A stretch of DNA of 64,000 bases from Natrinema salinisoli (lineage in GTDB: Archaea > Halobacteriota > Halobacteria > Halobacteriales > Natrialbaceae): positions 2,480,001-2,544,000 of the forward strand of contig NZ_CP084469.1 in NCBI RefSeq assembly GCF_020405205.1, read 5' to 3'. Both the position numbers and the translations under genes were made by a program. Positions 52,527 through 61,067 of this stretch are shown here, piece after piece. The notes under the pieces are model-generated. The model did no database searches. It saw only the letters and a program-made list of their open reading frames with translations, and was not told the origin of the DNA. How positions within the stretch are numbered: the first letter of the stretch is position 1; the number at the start of each line of letters is the position of its first letter.

Positions 52527-54233
52527 TTACTCCTCGCCGCGACGCTGGCGAAGGTTCTGTCGCGTGAACTGGGGCTTCGCGCCGATCGATTTCGGCGAGC
52601 GGAAGGATCGATAGAGCTGGATCAGCACGATCACCGCGACGACCGCCGCGACGATCGATCCCCGAGGCGCCTCGAGGGCGTACAGGACGCCCGTCGAGAA
52701 CAGGGACATCGTGAGCAACATGCCGTAGACCAGTCGCTTCGCGAGTTTGTCGAAGACGTTCTCCTTGTCCTCGAGGCCGATGCGGACGTAGAGGTCGTCG
52801 CGGTCGAGCCGGTCGAGCGCGCGCTCGGCCTTGGGAGCGATTCGAGTCAGGGACTCGCCCGTCCGACGGAGTTGTTTTCCCGTCTCGTCGACGTACTGGC
52901 GGACGGTTTCCTCGCGATAGCCCTGCTCGGTCAGGAAGCCGGTCGCGGTCGAGATGAAATCGAAGTCCTCGTCGAGTGTGACGCAGACCCCTTCGACGAC
53001 GGTGGCGACCCGAAGGACGAGCGCGAGGTTCTTCGGGAGACGAAGCGGGAACTCGTAGATCGAGTCCTCGATCTGTCCGACGATCTGGTTGACCCGGTAC
53101 TGTTCGATGTCCTCGCCGCGGGCGTCCTGGATGGCGATTTCCATCACCTCGGCCATCACTCCGCGATCCGCGTCGGGGCTCAGCGTCCCGATCTCGACGA
53201 GCGCGTCGAGGATGCCGTCGATGTCCTGATTGGCGACGGCGATGTAGAAGTCGACGATCTTGTCCTGAACGAACGAGTCGACCCGCCCGGACATCCCGAA
53301 GTCGTAGAAGACGATCTTCCCGTCGTCGGTCACCGCGAGGTTCCCCGGGTGAGGATCGGCGTGGAAGACGCCGTCCTCGATGATCATCTGCAGGTACGAT
53401 CGCTCGAGGTTCTCCGCGATCTCCGTCCGGTCGATCCCCCTGCGCTCGAGTTCCTCGACGTCGTTGATCTTCGTCCCCTCGATGTACTCCATCGTGAGCA
53501 CGCGCGGCCCGGAGTGACTCTCGATCACGGTGGGGATGCGAAACCGATCGTCGCCCGCGAAGTTCGATTTGATCTCGGTGAGCATCTCCGCCTCGCGCTC
53601 GTAGTCCATCTCCTCGCGGATCGTCTTCGAGAACTCGTCGGCCAGGTTCTCGAGCGAGAACGAGCGGGCCTCGTCGACGAAGTACAGCAGGATCGGGAGC
53701 GACCACTTGATGACCCGCAGATCGGCCCGGACGAGGTCCTCGATACCCGGGCGGCGGATCTTCACGGCGACGTCGTGACCGCCCGCCCGACCCGTATCGG
53801 CGCGTATCGCCTCGGTCTCGGCGTCGATGCGCGCTCGATAAACCTGTCCCAGGCTCGCACCGCTGATCGGCTCGGTATCGAACTCTTCGAACCGGTTCTC
53901 GAGGGGTCCGAGTTCCTCCTCGAGCACTGCTTTCGCACCGGGCCAGGCCGCCGGCGGCACGTCGTCTTGCAGCGACGAGAGGACCTCGATGTACGCGGGC
54001 GGGAGCACGTCCGGGCGAGTTGACAGCAACTGGCCGAGTTTGATGAACGTCGGTCCCAGGGTCAACAGCGACTCGAGCAACAGTTCGGCCCGACGGCGGT
54101 GGGTCTCGGGATCGACCCGTCGGGGACGGCCAAATAGAAGGAACCGGCGGCGGTCACGGGCGAACGCGAGCAATAGCGGCAGGAAGTGCCACGCGACGAT
54201 GGCGAATCGTTTATAGGCGCGGAGTGAAGCCAG
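52527..54233 (-). CDS. ABC1/UbiB-family kinase, probable CTG start
   Basis: This 548-568-residue protein has the ABC1 atypical-kinase core: LGPTFIKLGQLLSTRPDVLP (KxGQ motif), EPISGASLGQVYRARI (AAAS-like Gly-rich loop), HADPHPGN (catalytic HxDxxxxN-like) and YDFGMSG. Two C-terminal helices follow (LLTMSLFSTGVLYAL, IVAAVVAVIVLIQL). It probably regulates isoprenoid or quinone metabolism. No ATG or GTG fits: the conserved N-terminus LASLRAYKRFAIVAWHFLPLL lies before a TTG at 54173. It follows GGGGTGA (54240-54246) with six-nt spacing and a CTG at 54231-54233, which I take as start. An in-frame stop precedes it. It follows the Hsp20 gene (16 bp). Confidence 0.82.
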   Translation of the reverse strand: MASLRAYKRFAIVAWHFLPLLLAFARDRRRFLLFGRPRRVDPETHRRRAELLLESLLTLGPTFIKLGQLLSTRPDVLPPAYIEVLSSLQDDVPPAAWPGAKAVLEEELGPLENRFEEFDTEPISGASLGQVYRARIDAETEAIRADTGRAGGHDVAVKIRRPGIEDLVRADLRVIKWSLPILLYFVDEARSFSLENLADEFSKTIREEMDYEREAEMLTEIKSNFAGDDRFRIPTVIESHSGPRVLTMEYIEGTKINDVEELERRGIDRTEIAENLERSYLQMIIEDGVFHADPHPGNLAVTDDGKIVFYDFGMSGRVDSFVQDKIVDFYIAVANQDIDGILDALVEIGTLSPDADRGVMAEVMEIAIQDARGEDIEQYRVNQIVGQIEDSIYEFPLRLPKNLALVLRVATVVEGVCVTLDEDFDFISTATGFLTEQGYREETVRQYVDETGKQLRRTGESLTRIAPKAERALDRLDRDDLYVRIGLEDKENVFDKLAKRLVYGMLLTMSLFSTGVLYALEAPRGSIVAAVVAVIVLIQLYRSFRSPKSIGAKPQFTRQNLRQRRGEE

Positions 54234-54249
54234 TCTCGGTCACCCCGTG

Positions 54250-54612
54250 TTAGCCGTCCTCGTCGACGATATCGATCGTCGTCTCCCCGCTGGCACCGCG
54301 TTTCGGGAGCCGCAACTCGAGGACGCCGCGGGTGACCGTCGCCTCGGCGCTGGCGTCGGATGCGTCCTCGGGGAGCGGGAGGTCGACGTCGCGGAACAGC
54401 GACCGATTCTCCTCGACGTACTGGTAGTCGCCGGTGGGCTCTTTCTCGCGGTGGGCGTCGATGAAGATCCGACCGTCCTCGATCGCGAGGTCGAGCGACT
54501 CGGCGGAGACGCCGGGGACGTCGAGCACGAGCAAGTAGGCGTCCTCGCTCTCGAGCAGATCGAAGAAGACGTCCTCGGAGAGGTCCCGCAACGCGTCGCG
54601 GAGCGCTGACAT
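54250..54612 (-). CDS. Hsp20 family small heat-shock-like protein
   Basis: This 120-residue protein has an alpha-crystallin-like domain: DAYLLVLDVPGVSAESLDLAIEDGRIFIDAHRE (about 23-55), then ENRSLFRDVDLPLPEDASDASAEATVTRGVLELRLPK with the R-G-V-L-E-L-R-L-P-K core. The N-terminal arm is short, as common in haloarchaea. It would act as an ATP-independent holdase. I chose the ATG at 54612 (MSALRDALRDLSEDVFFDL). It is followed on the same strand by the UbiB kinase gene, so the two may be cotranscribed. Confidence 0.9.
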   Translation of the reverse strand: MSALRDALRDLSEDVFFDLLESEDAYLLVLDVPGVSAESLDLAIEDGRIFIDAHREKEPTGDYQYVEENRSLFRDVDLPLPEDASDASAEATVTRGVLELRLPKRGASGETTIDIVDEDG

Positions 54613-54765
54613 GGATACGGGTTCGAACGCCGATACGAAAAACCCCGCGGTCGCGGCGATCCGTCGACGCGCCGCGAGCGGTCCGTAGATGTCACTGCCG
54701 GTCTCGTGGAGCGGGAGTTGCATCGCACTTCGAGCCGACTAGGCACTACTGTAGTGGCGCGCGCT

Positions 54766-54799
54766 GTCAGGTGGCCGAGTGAGAGCGAGGCCACCTGAC
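54766..54799. repeat. 11-bp perfect hairpin
   Basis: GTCAGGTGGCC, 12-nt loop, GGCCACCTGAC. It sits just left of repeat copy B, 153 nt before the Hsp20 start. It may be the edge of the dispersed element or a terminator-like structure. Confidence 0.5.
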
Positions 54800-54804
54800 G
54801 ATGC

Positions 54805-54863
54805 TGCGCGAGGGATGAGCGAATGACCGACGGGAACGAGCGAATCGGCTGGGGAGGGCGTGG
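54805..54863 (-). repeat. dispersed repeat, copy B (inverted relative to C)
   Basis: Reverse complement matches copy C (55039-55097) over 59 nt with two mismatches; it also matches copy A in its CCACGCCC and CCGATTCGCTCG blocks. B and C are 175 nt apart and could form a long hairpin. Confidence 0.75.
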
Positions 54864-55016
54864 TGACCCCCTGCTGCAACGATATCGAACCTGTCTACCT
54901 TCTTCTGGAGAGAGAGGGTGAATGGTTACTCGATCGTCCAATTCATACTCGAATAGAACGACGTACTCGAGGACGGATTCGGCTCGAGAGTGATCGAATG
55001 GAACGGAATCGTCCAG

Positions 55017-55097
55017 CTATCGTGGCAACGCGGAATTTCCACGCCCACCCCAGCCGATTCGCTCGTTCCCGTCGGTCACTCGCTCATCCCTCGCGCA
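55017..55097 (+). repeat. dispersed repeat, copy C
   Basis: Starts CTATCGTGGCAACG as copy A and continues CCACGCCC, CCGATTCGCTCG and GCTCATCCCTCGCGC. It ends about 190 bp before the moeA start codon. Confidence 0.75.
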
Positions 55098-55288
55098 ATA
55101 TCGCGCCCGCCCTCGCTAGCACTCGGTCGGGGCGCTCACGGATCGCTTCGCTCTCCGTTCGCTTCCGAGACGCTTCCAATAGTCGCGTCTCACGGACAGC
55201 GCGCGCCACCGCATTCCCGTTCCTCGAGTCGGACGGTCGAACCGCGGGTTCCCCCACGTTTTTGCCGTCCGGCGACTCGCATCCTCGT

Positions 55289-56611
55289 ATGGAAGGAGCC
55301 GACCGCGAGCGCACGGAGGCCGGGTTCAAGGTACGGACGCCGGTGGACGAGGCGCGCCGGATTCTCAGGGAGGCCGTCGAGGGGAGTGGGGACGGTGATG
55401 CGGACGTGCCGTGTGGGACCGAAACCGTCGACGTCGACCGCGCGGACGGCCGCGTCCTCGCGGCACCGGTCGCGTCCGCTCGAGACGTGCCCCACTACCG
55501 GCGGGCGGCGATGGACGGCTACGCCGTTCGGGCCGCGGACACGTTCGGGGCCAGCGATCGATCGCCCGAGGTGCTTCGAGTCACCGAGCCCGCGGGCGAT
55601 CCCGACGGGGACGAGCACGCCACCGCCGACCGCATCGATCCCGGAACGGCCGCGCGGGTCCACACCGGCAGCGCGCTCCCCGAGGGAGCCGACGCGGTCG
55701 TCATGATCGAACGGGTGACCGAAGTCGAGACGACCGGCGAGCTCGAGGTCGAGGACGCGGTCGCGGAGGGGGAAAACGTCGCACCGGTGGGAGAGGATAT
55801 CGAAGACGGCCAGCACCTCTACGAGGCGGGACACCGGCTCCGCCCGTCGGATCTCGGACTCCTGCGGTCGGCCGGCTACGGGCGCGTCGCGGTCGCACAG
55901 CAACCAACGGTCGGCGTGATCCCGACTGGCGAGGAACTCGTTGAGGGCGACCCCGGGCCCGGCGAAGTCGTCGAGACCAACGGACTCACCGTCTCACGGC
56001 TGGCCCAGCGCTGGGGCGCTCGCGCGACCTACCGCGACGTCGTCACCGACGACCCCGAATCGCTGCGGGTCGCCATCCAGCGAGACCTGACGAAAGACGT
56101 CGTCGTCACGACCGGCGGCTCCTCCGTGGGTGAGCGCGACCTCTTGCCGGAGGTGATCGACGAGCTGGGAGAAGTCGTCGTCCACGGCGTCGGGCTCAAA
56201 CCCGGGCATCCGGTCTGTCTCGGTGTCGTTCAGGACACCCCGGTGCTCGCACTTCCGGGCTACCCCGTCGCCTGCATCGTCAACGCCGTCCAGTTCCTCC
56301 GGCCGGTCCTGCGCTGGCTCGAGGGAACCACCCCTGATCCACACCCCACCACGCGCGCCCGACTCGAGCGCAAGATCCCGAGCGAACCCGGAACGCGAAC
56401 GTTCGCGCGGGTGCAACTCGAGGTACGCGAGGAGGGTGAAGCGGACGATCGCGACGAACCGGAATACACCGCGATTCCGACCCGAGCAAGTGGCTCGGGC
56501 GTGCTTTCGAGCGTCGCGCTGGCCGACGGCTGGGTGGTCGTGGACGACGACCGCGAGGGGATTCCGGCCGGCGAGACGGTCGCCGTCGAGGACTGGGAAC
56601 CGAACGGCTGA
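55289..56611 (+). CDS. moeA: molybdopterin molybdotransferase MoeA (first copy)
   Basis: This 440-residue enzyme inserts molybdate or tungstate into the adenylylated molybdopterin. It shows DVPHYRRAAMDGYAVRA (domain 1), VHTGSALPEGADAVVMIE, GEDIEDGQHLYEAGHRLRPSD, then the MPT-binding domain with PTGEELVEGDPGPGEVVETNG, TTGGSSVGERDLLPEVI and VGLKPGHPVCLGVV, and a C-terminal beta domain. Length is normal. I chose the ATG at 55289 (MEGADRERTEAGFKVR), which precedes the conserved core by about 25 residues. A second moeA follows at 58038, with a serine hydrolase between them on the other strand. Confidence 0.93.
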   Translation: MEGADRERTEAGFKVRTPVDEARRILREAVEGSGDGDADVPCGTETVDVDRADGRVLAAPVASARDVPHYRRAAMDGYAVRAADTFGASDRSPEVLRVTEPAGDPDGDEHATADRIDPGTAARVHTGSALPEGADAVVMIERVTEVETTGELEVEDAVAEGENVAPVGEDIEDGQHLYEAGHRLRPSDLGLLRSAGYGRVAVAQQPTVGVIPTGEELVEGDPGPGEVVETNGLTVSRLAQRWGARATYRDVVTDDPESLRVAIQRDLTKDVVVTTGGSSVGERDLLPEVIDELGEVVVHGVGLKPGHPVCLGVVQDTPVLALPGYPVACIVNAVQFLRPVLRWLEGTTPDPHPTTRARLERKIPSEPGTRTFARVQLEVREEGEADDRDEPEYTAIPTRASGSGVLSSVALADGWVVVDDDREGIPAGETVAVEDWEPNG

Positions 56612-56698
56612 CCGCGACGAGCGTCGTTGTTTTCCTCGCGACCTCGTGACGATCAGGAGGCCGAGAGCCGCGACGACGTTCCGGTGATCGACTCCGGA

Positions 56699-57826
56699 CT
56701 ACCGAAGCGCCTGTCGAACTGCATCCGCCAGCCCGTTCACGCGGGCGACGTGTTCGTACGAGCCCTCGCGAACCCCGTTCGTGACGTACGAAAATCCGAT
56801 GTTTTCCTCGGGGTCGGCCCAGCCGACGCTGCTCCCCAGCCCGGCGTGGCCGAACACGTGGTCGGGCGAGAGCGAGCCGTACGGCGCGACCGTCGTGCCG
56901 CCCTTCCAGAAGCCGAGCGCGAACCGGCCCTCGCGACCGATCGTGCCGTCCGCGTCCGTCTCGGCCTGTACTTGCGCCAGCTGCTCGACGGTCCCGGGTT
57001 GGAGAACCTGCGTCCCCTCGAGTTCGCCGCCGTTGGCGAGGCAAGCGTAGAACCGGGCCATGTCGCCCGCGGTCCCGATCCCGTTGGCGGCGGGGATCAC
57101 GGCACGGTGGATCTCCTCCGCGTTGAACGGGGCCGCGACCTCGGCGTTGTCCCCGAGTCCCTCGCCGGGATCGCGACAGCGGTCGAACGCCTCGAAGCCG
57201 ACCAGCGTCGCCACGTCGTCGTCCTCGTCCTCCCGGAGCCCGATCCCGGTGTCGTCCAGGCCGAGCGGGTCGAACACGCGTTCCTCGGCGGCCTTTTCGA
57301 TCGGCGTGCCCGAAACCCGACGGACGAGTTCGCCCACGAGCCAGCCGAAGGTCAGGGCGTGGTAGGCCGGTACCTCGCCCGGCGGGTAGTTCGGCTCCAT
57401 CTCCTCGAGTTTCTCCACCGCGGCGTCCCAGTCGCCCCAGAGGTCCGGTCGGTCGTCGATCTCGCCCTGGTTGAGCCCCGCGGTGTGGCTGAGCACTTGC
57501 CGAACGGTGATCTCGGCCTTTTCGGTCCCGTCGTCGGCGAACTCGGGCCAGTGGTCGACCACGCGATCGTCGTACTCGAGCTTCCCCTCTTCGACGAGCG
57601 AGTGCAGAGTCACCGCAGCGTAGGGTTTCGTACTCGAAAAGAGGATATGACGCGTCTCGCGGGTCTCGTCCGGACCGGCCGGCGCTTCGACGCCACCCGC
57701 GAGGTCGATCACGGGCTCGCCGTCGACGTAGACGGCCAGCTGCGCCCCGTGGTGAAGCCCGACCTCGAGGTGACGATCGAAGAGATCGGCGATGCGCTCG
57801 CGATCCGTTTCGGAAATTCGTGACAT
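56699..57826 (-). CDS. beta-lactamase-family serine hydrolase
   Basis: This 375-residue protein has the nucleophile motif FSSTKPYAAV (S-x-x-K, near 67-70), the second motif Y-x-A/N at YHALTFGW, and a C-terminal HVFGHAGLGSSVGWAD, the H-x-G-like third motif. It belongs to the class C/esterase-type group (EstB-like). It is probably an esterase or peptidase; beta-lactam resistance is not implied in an archaeon. No signal peptide is visible. I chose the ATG at 57826 (MSRISETDRERIADL) over a start 20 codons upstream. It is convergent with the first moeA. Confidence 0.9.
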   Translation of the reverse strand: MSRISETDRERIADLFDRHLEVGLHHGAQLAVYVDGEPVIDLAGGVEAPAGPDETRETRHILFSSTKPYAAVTLHSLVEEGKLEYDDRVVDHWPEFADDGTEKAEITVRQVLSHTAGLNQGEIDDRPDLWGDWDAAVEKLEEMEPNYPPGEVPAYHALTFGWLVGELVRRVSGTPIEKAAEERVFDPLGLDDTGIGLREDEDDDVATLVGFEAFDRCRDPGEGLGDNAEVAAPFNAEEIHRAVIPAANGIGTAGDMARFYACLANGGELEGTQVLQPGTVEQLAQVQAETDADGTIGREGRFALGFWKGGTTVAPYGSLSPDHVFGHAGLGSSVGWADPEENIGFSYVTNGVREGSYEHVARVNGLADAVRQALR

Positions 57827-57902
57827 GGGTCGCACCTCTTCGGGCGGACGCTTAATCGTTGTCGTACGAGAACATATCACAGCCACACCGCGGCGACGTT
57901 TT

Positions 57903-58014
57903 TATAGTAGTCGTTGAAAATCATTGCACTCCCGCTCGCGAATCAGCGGCCAGCACGGTTCGTACTAGCCGCTCGAGTGCGAGCGGTGAGTAACTCGTTT
58001 CAACGACTACTATA
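57903..58014. mobile_element. MITE-like element with 17-bp perfect inverted ends
   Basis: TATAGTAGTCGTTGAAA at 57903-57919 and its exact reverse complement at 57998-58014 bound a 112-bp stretch with no coding capacity. The inner flanks also show partial symmetry (ACTCCCGCTCGC versus GCGAGCGGTGAGT). It sits 24 bp upstream of the second moeA, probably within its promoter region. No transposase is present. I did not identify a target-site duplication. Confidence 0.7.
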
Positions 58015-58037
58015 GCCCCGGCGTCCGAAAGACCGCT

Positions 58038-59954
58038 ATGAACCGCAAGGAGTTTCGCGATCTCGCGTCCCCCGACGAGGCGCGCGAGGCGATCGACTCG
58101 CTCTCGCTCGAGGGGGGTATCGAGCGGGTTTCACTCGAGGACGCGCGCGGTCGGGTGCTCGTGGCCCGACTCGACGCCGAGCTCGACGTCCCCGGCTTCG
58201 ACCGGGCGAGTCTGGACGGCTACGCCCTCCGGGCCCGGGACACGTTCGGTGCCGACGAGGCAGACCCCGCTCGCCTCGATATCGTCGGCGAGGTCCACGC
58301 GGGTGCGGAACCGGATGTCGCGCTCGAGGCGGGCGAGGCGGCGGAGATTTCGACCGGCGCGGTGATGCCCGACGGGGCCGACGCGATGGTGCCGGTCGAG
58401 CGCACTGATACCGACGCTGGCGGCGACGAGGTCCTCGTCCGCACCTCGGTCGCACCCGGCGACAACGTCATGTTCGCGGGCGCGGACGTCGCCGCCGGCG
58501 AGCGCGCGCTCGGTCCCGGAACGACGATCACGCCCCGCGACATCGGCCTGCTGTCGGCGCTGGGGGTCGACGAGGTCCCGGTTCGAGCCGAGCCCCGCGT
58601 CGGCATCGTCTCGACGGGGGACGAACTCGTGCGGCCGGGCGAGGAACTACACAGCGAGCGCGGGGAGATCTACGACGTCAACAGCTACACCATCGCCGCA
58701 GGGGTCGAGGACGCCGGCGGCGAAGCGGTCCTCTACCCCCACGCCGGGGACGATCAGGACGAGATGGAGCGGATCCTCCGCGAAGCCGCCGAGGAGTGCG
58801 ATCTCGTGCTCTCGTCGGGTTCGACCAGCGCGAGCGCGGTCGACGTCATCTACCGCGTCATCGAAGAGCGAGGGGAGTTGCTGCTCCACGGCGTGAGCAT
58901 CAAGCCGGGGAAGCCGATGCTGATCGGACGGCTGGACGACTCGGCCTACGTCGGGCTGCCCGGCTATCCCGTCTCCGCGATGATGGTCTTCCGGACTTTC
59001 GTCGCACCGGCCATCCGCGAGGCCGCCGGGCGTCCCGAACCCGCAGCGGCGACCGTCGCCGGACGGCTGGCTCGAGAGGAACGCCACGAACAGGGCCGCC
59101 ATCGGCTCATGCCGGTCGGCCTTGTCGGGAGCGGGCCGTCGGAGACGGCCCGAAACGGAGGCGGAGAATCCGCCGAAGGGGACGGGGACGGCGAGACGCT
59201 CGTCTACCCCGTCGACAAGGGCAGCGGCGCGACGACGAGCCTTGCCGACGCCGACGGCGTCGTGGAAATCGGCCCGGAAACCGACTACCTCGAGGCGGGC
59301 GAATCCGTCACGGTTACGCTGTTCTCGCCGGACGTCCGGCCGCCGACGGTGTTCGGTGTCGGCGAGGACGACCCCGCGTTTTCGCGAGTCCTCAACGGAC
59401 TCGAGAACCCGCGCTACCTCGCGGTCGGCAGCCGGCCCGGCCTGCGACGGCTCCGCGAGGGCGTCCCCGACGCGGCGGTGGTCGCGGGACCGCTCGATAG
59501 AGACGTCGAAGCGGACGAGATCGGCCGCTGGGACCGCGAGTGGGGACTGGTGGTCCGAGCCGGCAATCCCGACGAGATCGAGGGGCTCGAGGACCTGGTC
59601 GATCGCGACCTCCGCTTCGTCAATCGGACGACCGACTCCGGATTGCGCTCGAGCCTCGGCGGTGCGGTCGCCGACCTCGCGGACGAGCGGGGAACGGATC
59701 GCCACGAACTCGTCGACGCGATCGACGGTTTCGACCTCGGGCTCCGCGCCCACGAGAGCCCCGCCCGAAAGGTCATCGCGGGCGATGCCGACGCCGGCCT
59801 CGGGCTGCGCGAGACCGCCGACCGCCTCGATCTCGGCTTCGTCCCCCTCGGTGAACAGCCTGTTCGCGTGCTCGCGAATCGCGATCGGACGGGGAAGGAG
59901 GGGGTGCGGGAGCTCGAGCGAGCGCTCGAGGACGTGTCGTCGCGACGGAGATAG
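58038..59954 (+). CDS. moeA: MoeA fused to a periplasmic-binding-protein-like domain (second copy)
   Basis: This 638-residue protein has residues about 1-400 as MoeA: FDRASLDGYALRARDTFGADEADP, TGAVMPDGADAMVPVERT, STGDELVRPGEEL, LVLSSGSTSASAVDVIYRVI, GVSIKPGKPMLIG. Residues about 415-638 form a PBP-like/LysR-substrate domain (LVVRAGNPDEIEGLEDLV, VNRTTDSGLRSSLGG, HESPARKVIAGDADAGLGLRETADRLDLGFVPLG) typical of archaeal and bacterial MoeA fusions, possibly sensing molybdate, tungstate or the cofactor. It starts with the ATG at 58038. With the 440-residue copy it may separate Mo and W insertion, but this is only an inference. Confidence 0.93.
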   Translation: MNRKEFRDLASPDEAREAIDSLSLEGGIERVSLEDARGRVLVARLDAELDVPGFDRASLDGYALRARDTFGADEADPARLDIVGEVHAGAEPDVALEAGEAAEISTGAVMPDGADAMVPVERTDTDAGGDEVLVRTSVAPGDNVMFAGADVAAGERALGPGTTITPRDIGLLSALGVDEVPVRAEPRVGIVSTGDELVRPGEELHSERGEIYDVNSYTIAAGVEDAGGEAVLYPHAGDDQDEMERILREAAEECDLVLSSGSTSASAVDVIYRVIEERGELLLHGVSIKPGKPMLIGRLDDSAYVGLPGYPVSAMMVFRTFVAPAIREAAGRPEPAAATVAGRLAREERHEQGRHRLMPVGLVGSGPSETARNGGGESAEGDGDGETLVYPVDKGSGATTSLADADGVVEIGPETDYLEAGESVTVTLFSPDVRPPTVFGVGEDDPAFSRVLNGLENPRYLAVGSRPGLRRLREGVPDAAVVAGPLDRDVEADEIGRWDREWGLVVRAGNPDEIEGLEDLVDRDLRFVNRTTDSGLRSSLGGAVADLADERGTDRHELVDAIDGFDLGLRAHESPARKVIAGDADAGLGLRETADRLDLGFVPLGEQPVRVLANRDRTGKEGVRELERALEDVSSRRR

Positions 59955-60098
59955 CGGCGAACGACGAGTACGTCGAACGGATCCACCGGACCGTTCCGGT
60001 ACGAGAGCGGATACTGTCGGACTCGTCCGGTATACCGCGACGAAACCCGTGTCCGATCGAGGCCGCCGTTTTTGGTTACTCGCTCCCTACGAGCAGCC

Positions 60099-61067
60099 AT
60101 GCGAATCGTCACGACGCTTCCCTCGGCGACCGAAACCGTCGCCGCACTCGGTCGCGAGCCGGTCGGCGTCTCCCACGAGTGCGATTATCCGCCGAGCGCC
60201 GCGTCGGCGCCCGCCGTCACCAGCTCGCGAATCGACGCGTCGGGCTCGAGCGGCGAGATCGATCAGCAAGTCCTCGAGACCGCCGACACCGAGGACGGCG
60301 TCTACGACGTGGATATCGAGACGCTCGAGGATCTAGACCCGGACGTGATCGTCACGCAGGGGATGTGCGACGTTTGTGCGGTCGACGTTGCGGTCATCGA
60401 AAATGCCGCCGACCGAATTCAGGCGGACCCCGAGATCGTGCCGACCGATCCCCACAGCGTCGGCGACGTGCTCGACGACCTCGAGCGGATCGGCGCGGCG
60501 ATCGGCCGCGAGGAGCGCGCCCGGGAGGTGCGGCGGGAACTCGAGTCGCGGATCGATGTGATTCGGAACAGAACCGCAGGTATCCCGGCCGAGGACCGCC
60601 CCCGCGTCGCGATCTTCGACTGGACCGACCCCGCGATGATCGCGGGCCACTGGACCGCCGAACTCGTCGACTGGGCCGGCGGCGAGTACGGGCTGGCCGG
60701 CGTCGGCGAGCCTTCGCGTCCCCGTGAGTGGGACGACATCCGCGCGTACGATCCCGAAATCGTGATCGTCGCGCCCTGTGGCTTCGGCCTCGAACAGATC
60801 AGAGAAAACAGAACGGATCTCACCGAGCGCGAGGGCTGGGACGAACTGTCGGCAGTCCAAGACGACCGCGTCTGGGCGATGGACGGCGACCACTACCTCA
60901 ATCGGCCCGGCCCGCGGCTGGTGGACACGCTCGAGGCGCTGGCACCGATCGTCCGGCCGGAGCTGTTCGACGGACCGGCTGCGGACGTCGCAGTGCCGTT
61001 CGAGGAACTCGAGGCGTTCGGAACCGGCACACGAAAGTCGGAAACGGCGGTCGACTCGAGCCCGTGA
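60099..61067 (+). CDS. cobalamin-binding-protein-like (BtuF/periplasmic-binding class III fold) without signal peptide
   Basis: This 322-residue protein starts MRIVTTLPSATETVAALG (the class III binding-protein lead seen in BtuF: a P-S-A-T-E motif). It continues LDPDVIVTQGMCDVCAVD (Cys pair near 96-99), FDWTDPAMIAGHWTAELVDWAGGEY and a C-terminal domain with YDPEIVIVAPCGFGLEQ. No signal peptide or lipobox precedes it, so it is probably cytoplasmic, unlike BtuF. It may bind a corrinoid or other ligand. Its last 4 bases overlap the GTG start of the JAMM gene, so the two are cotranscribed. Confidence 0.82.
   Translation: MRIVTTLPSATETVAALGREPVGVSHECDYPPSAASAPAVTSSRIDASGSSGEIDQQVLETADTEDGVYDVDIETLEDLDPDVIVTQGMCDVCAVDVAVIENAADRIQADPEIVPTDPHSVGDVLDDLERIGAAIGREERAREVRRELESRIDVIRNRTAGIPAEDRPRVAIFDWTDPAMIAGHWTAELVDWAGGEYGLAGVGEPSRPREWDDIRAYDPEIVIVAPCGFGLEQIRENRTDLTEREGWDELSAVQDDRVWAMDGDHYLNRPGPRLVDTLEALAPIVRPELFDGPAADVAVPFEELEAFGTGTRKSETAVDSSP

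Larger units (their letters stand above)
54613..55288. other. 676-bp divergent promoter region holding an inverted repeat pair (B and C)
   Basis: This lies between the minus-strand Hsp20 gene and the plus-strand moeA gene and must hold both promoters. It contains an 11-bp hairpin (54766-54799) and dispersed-repeat copies B (inverted) and C (direct). No protein gene is supported. Confidence 0.6.
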
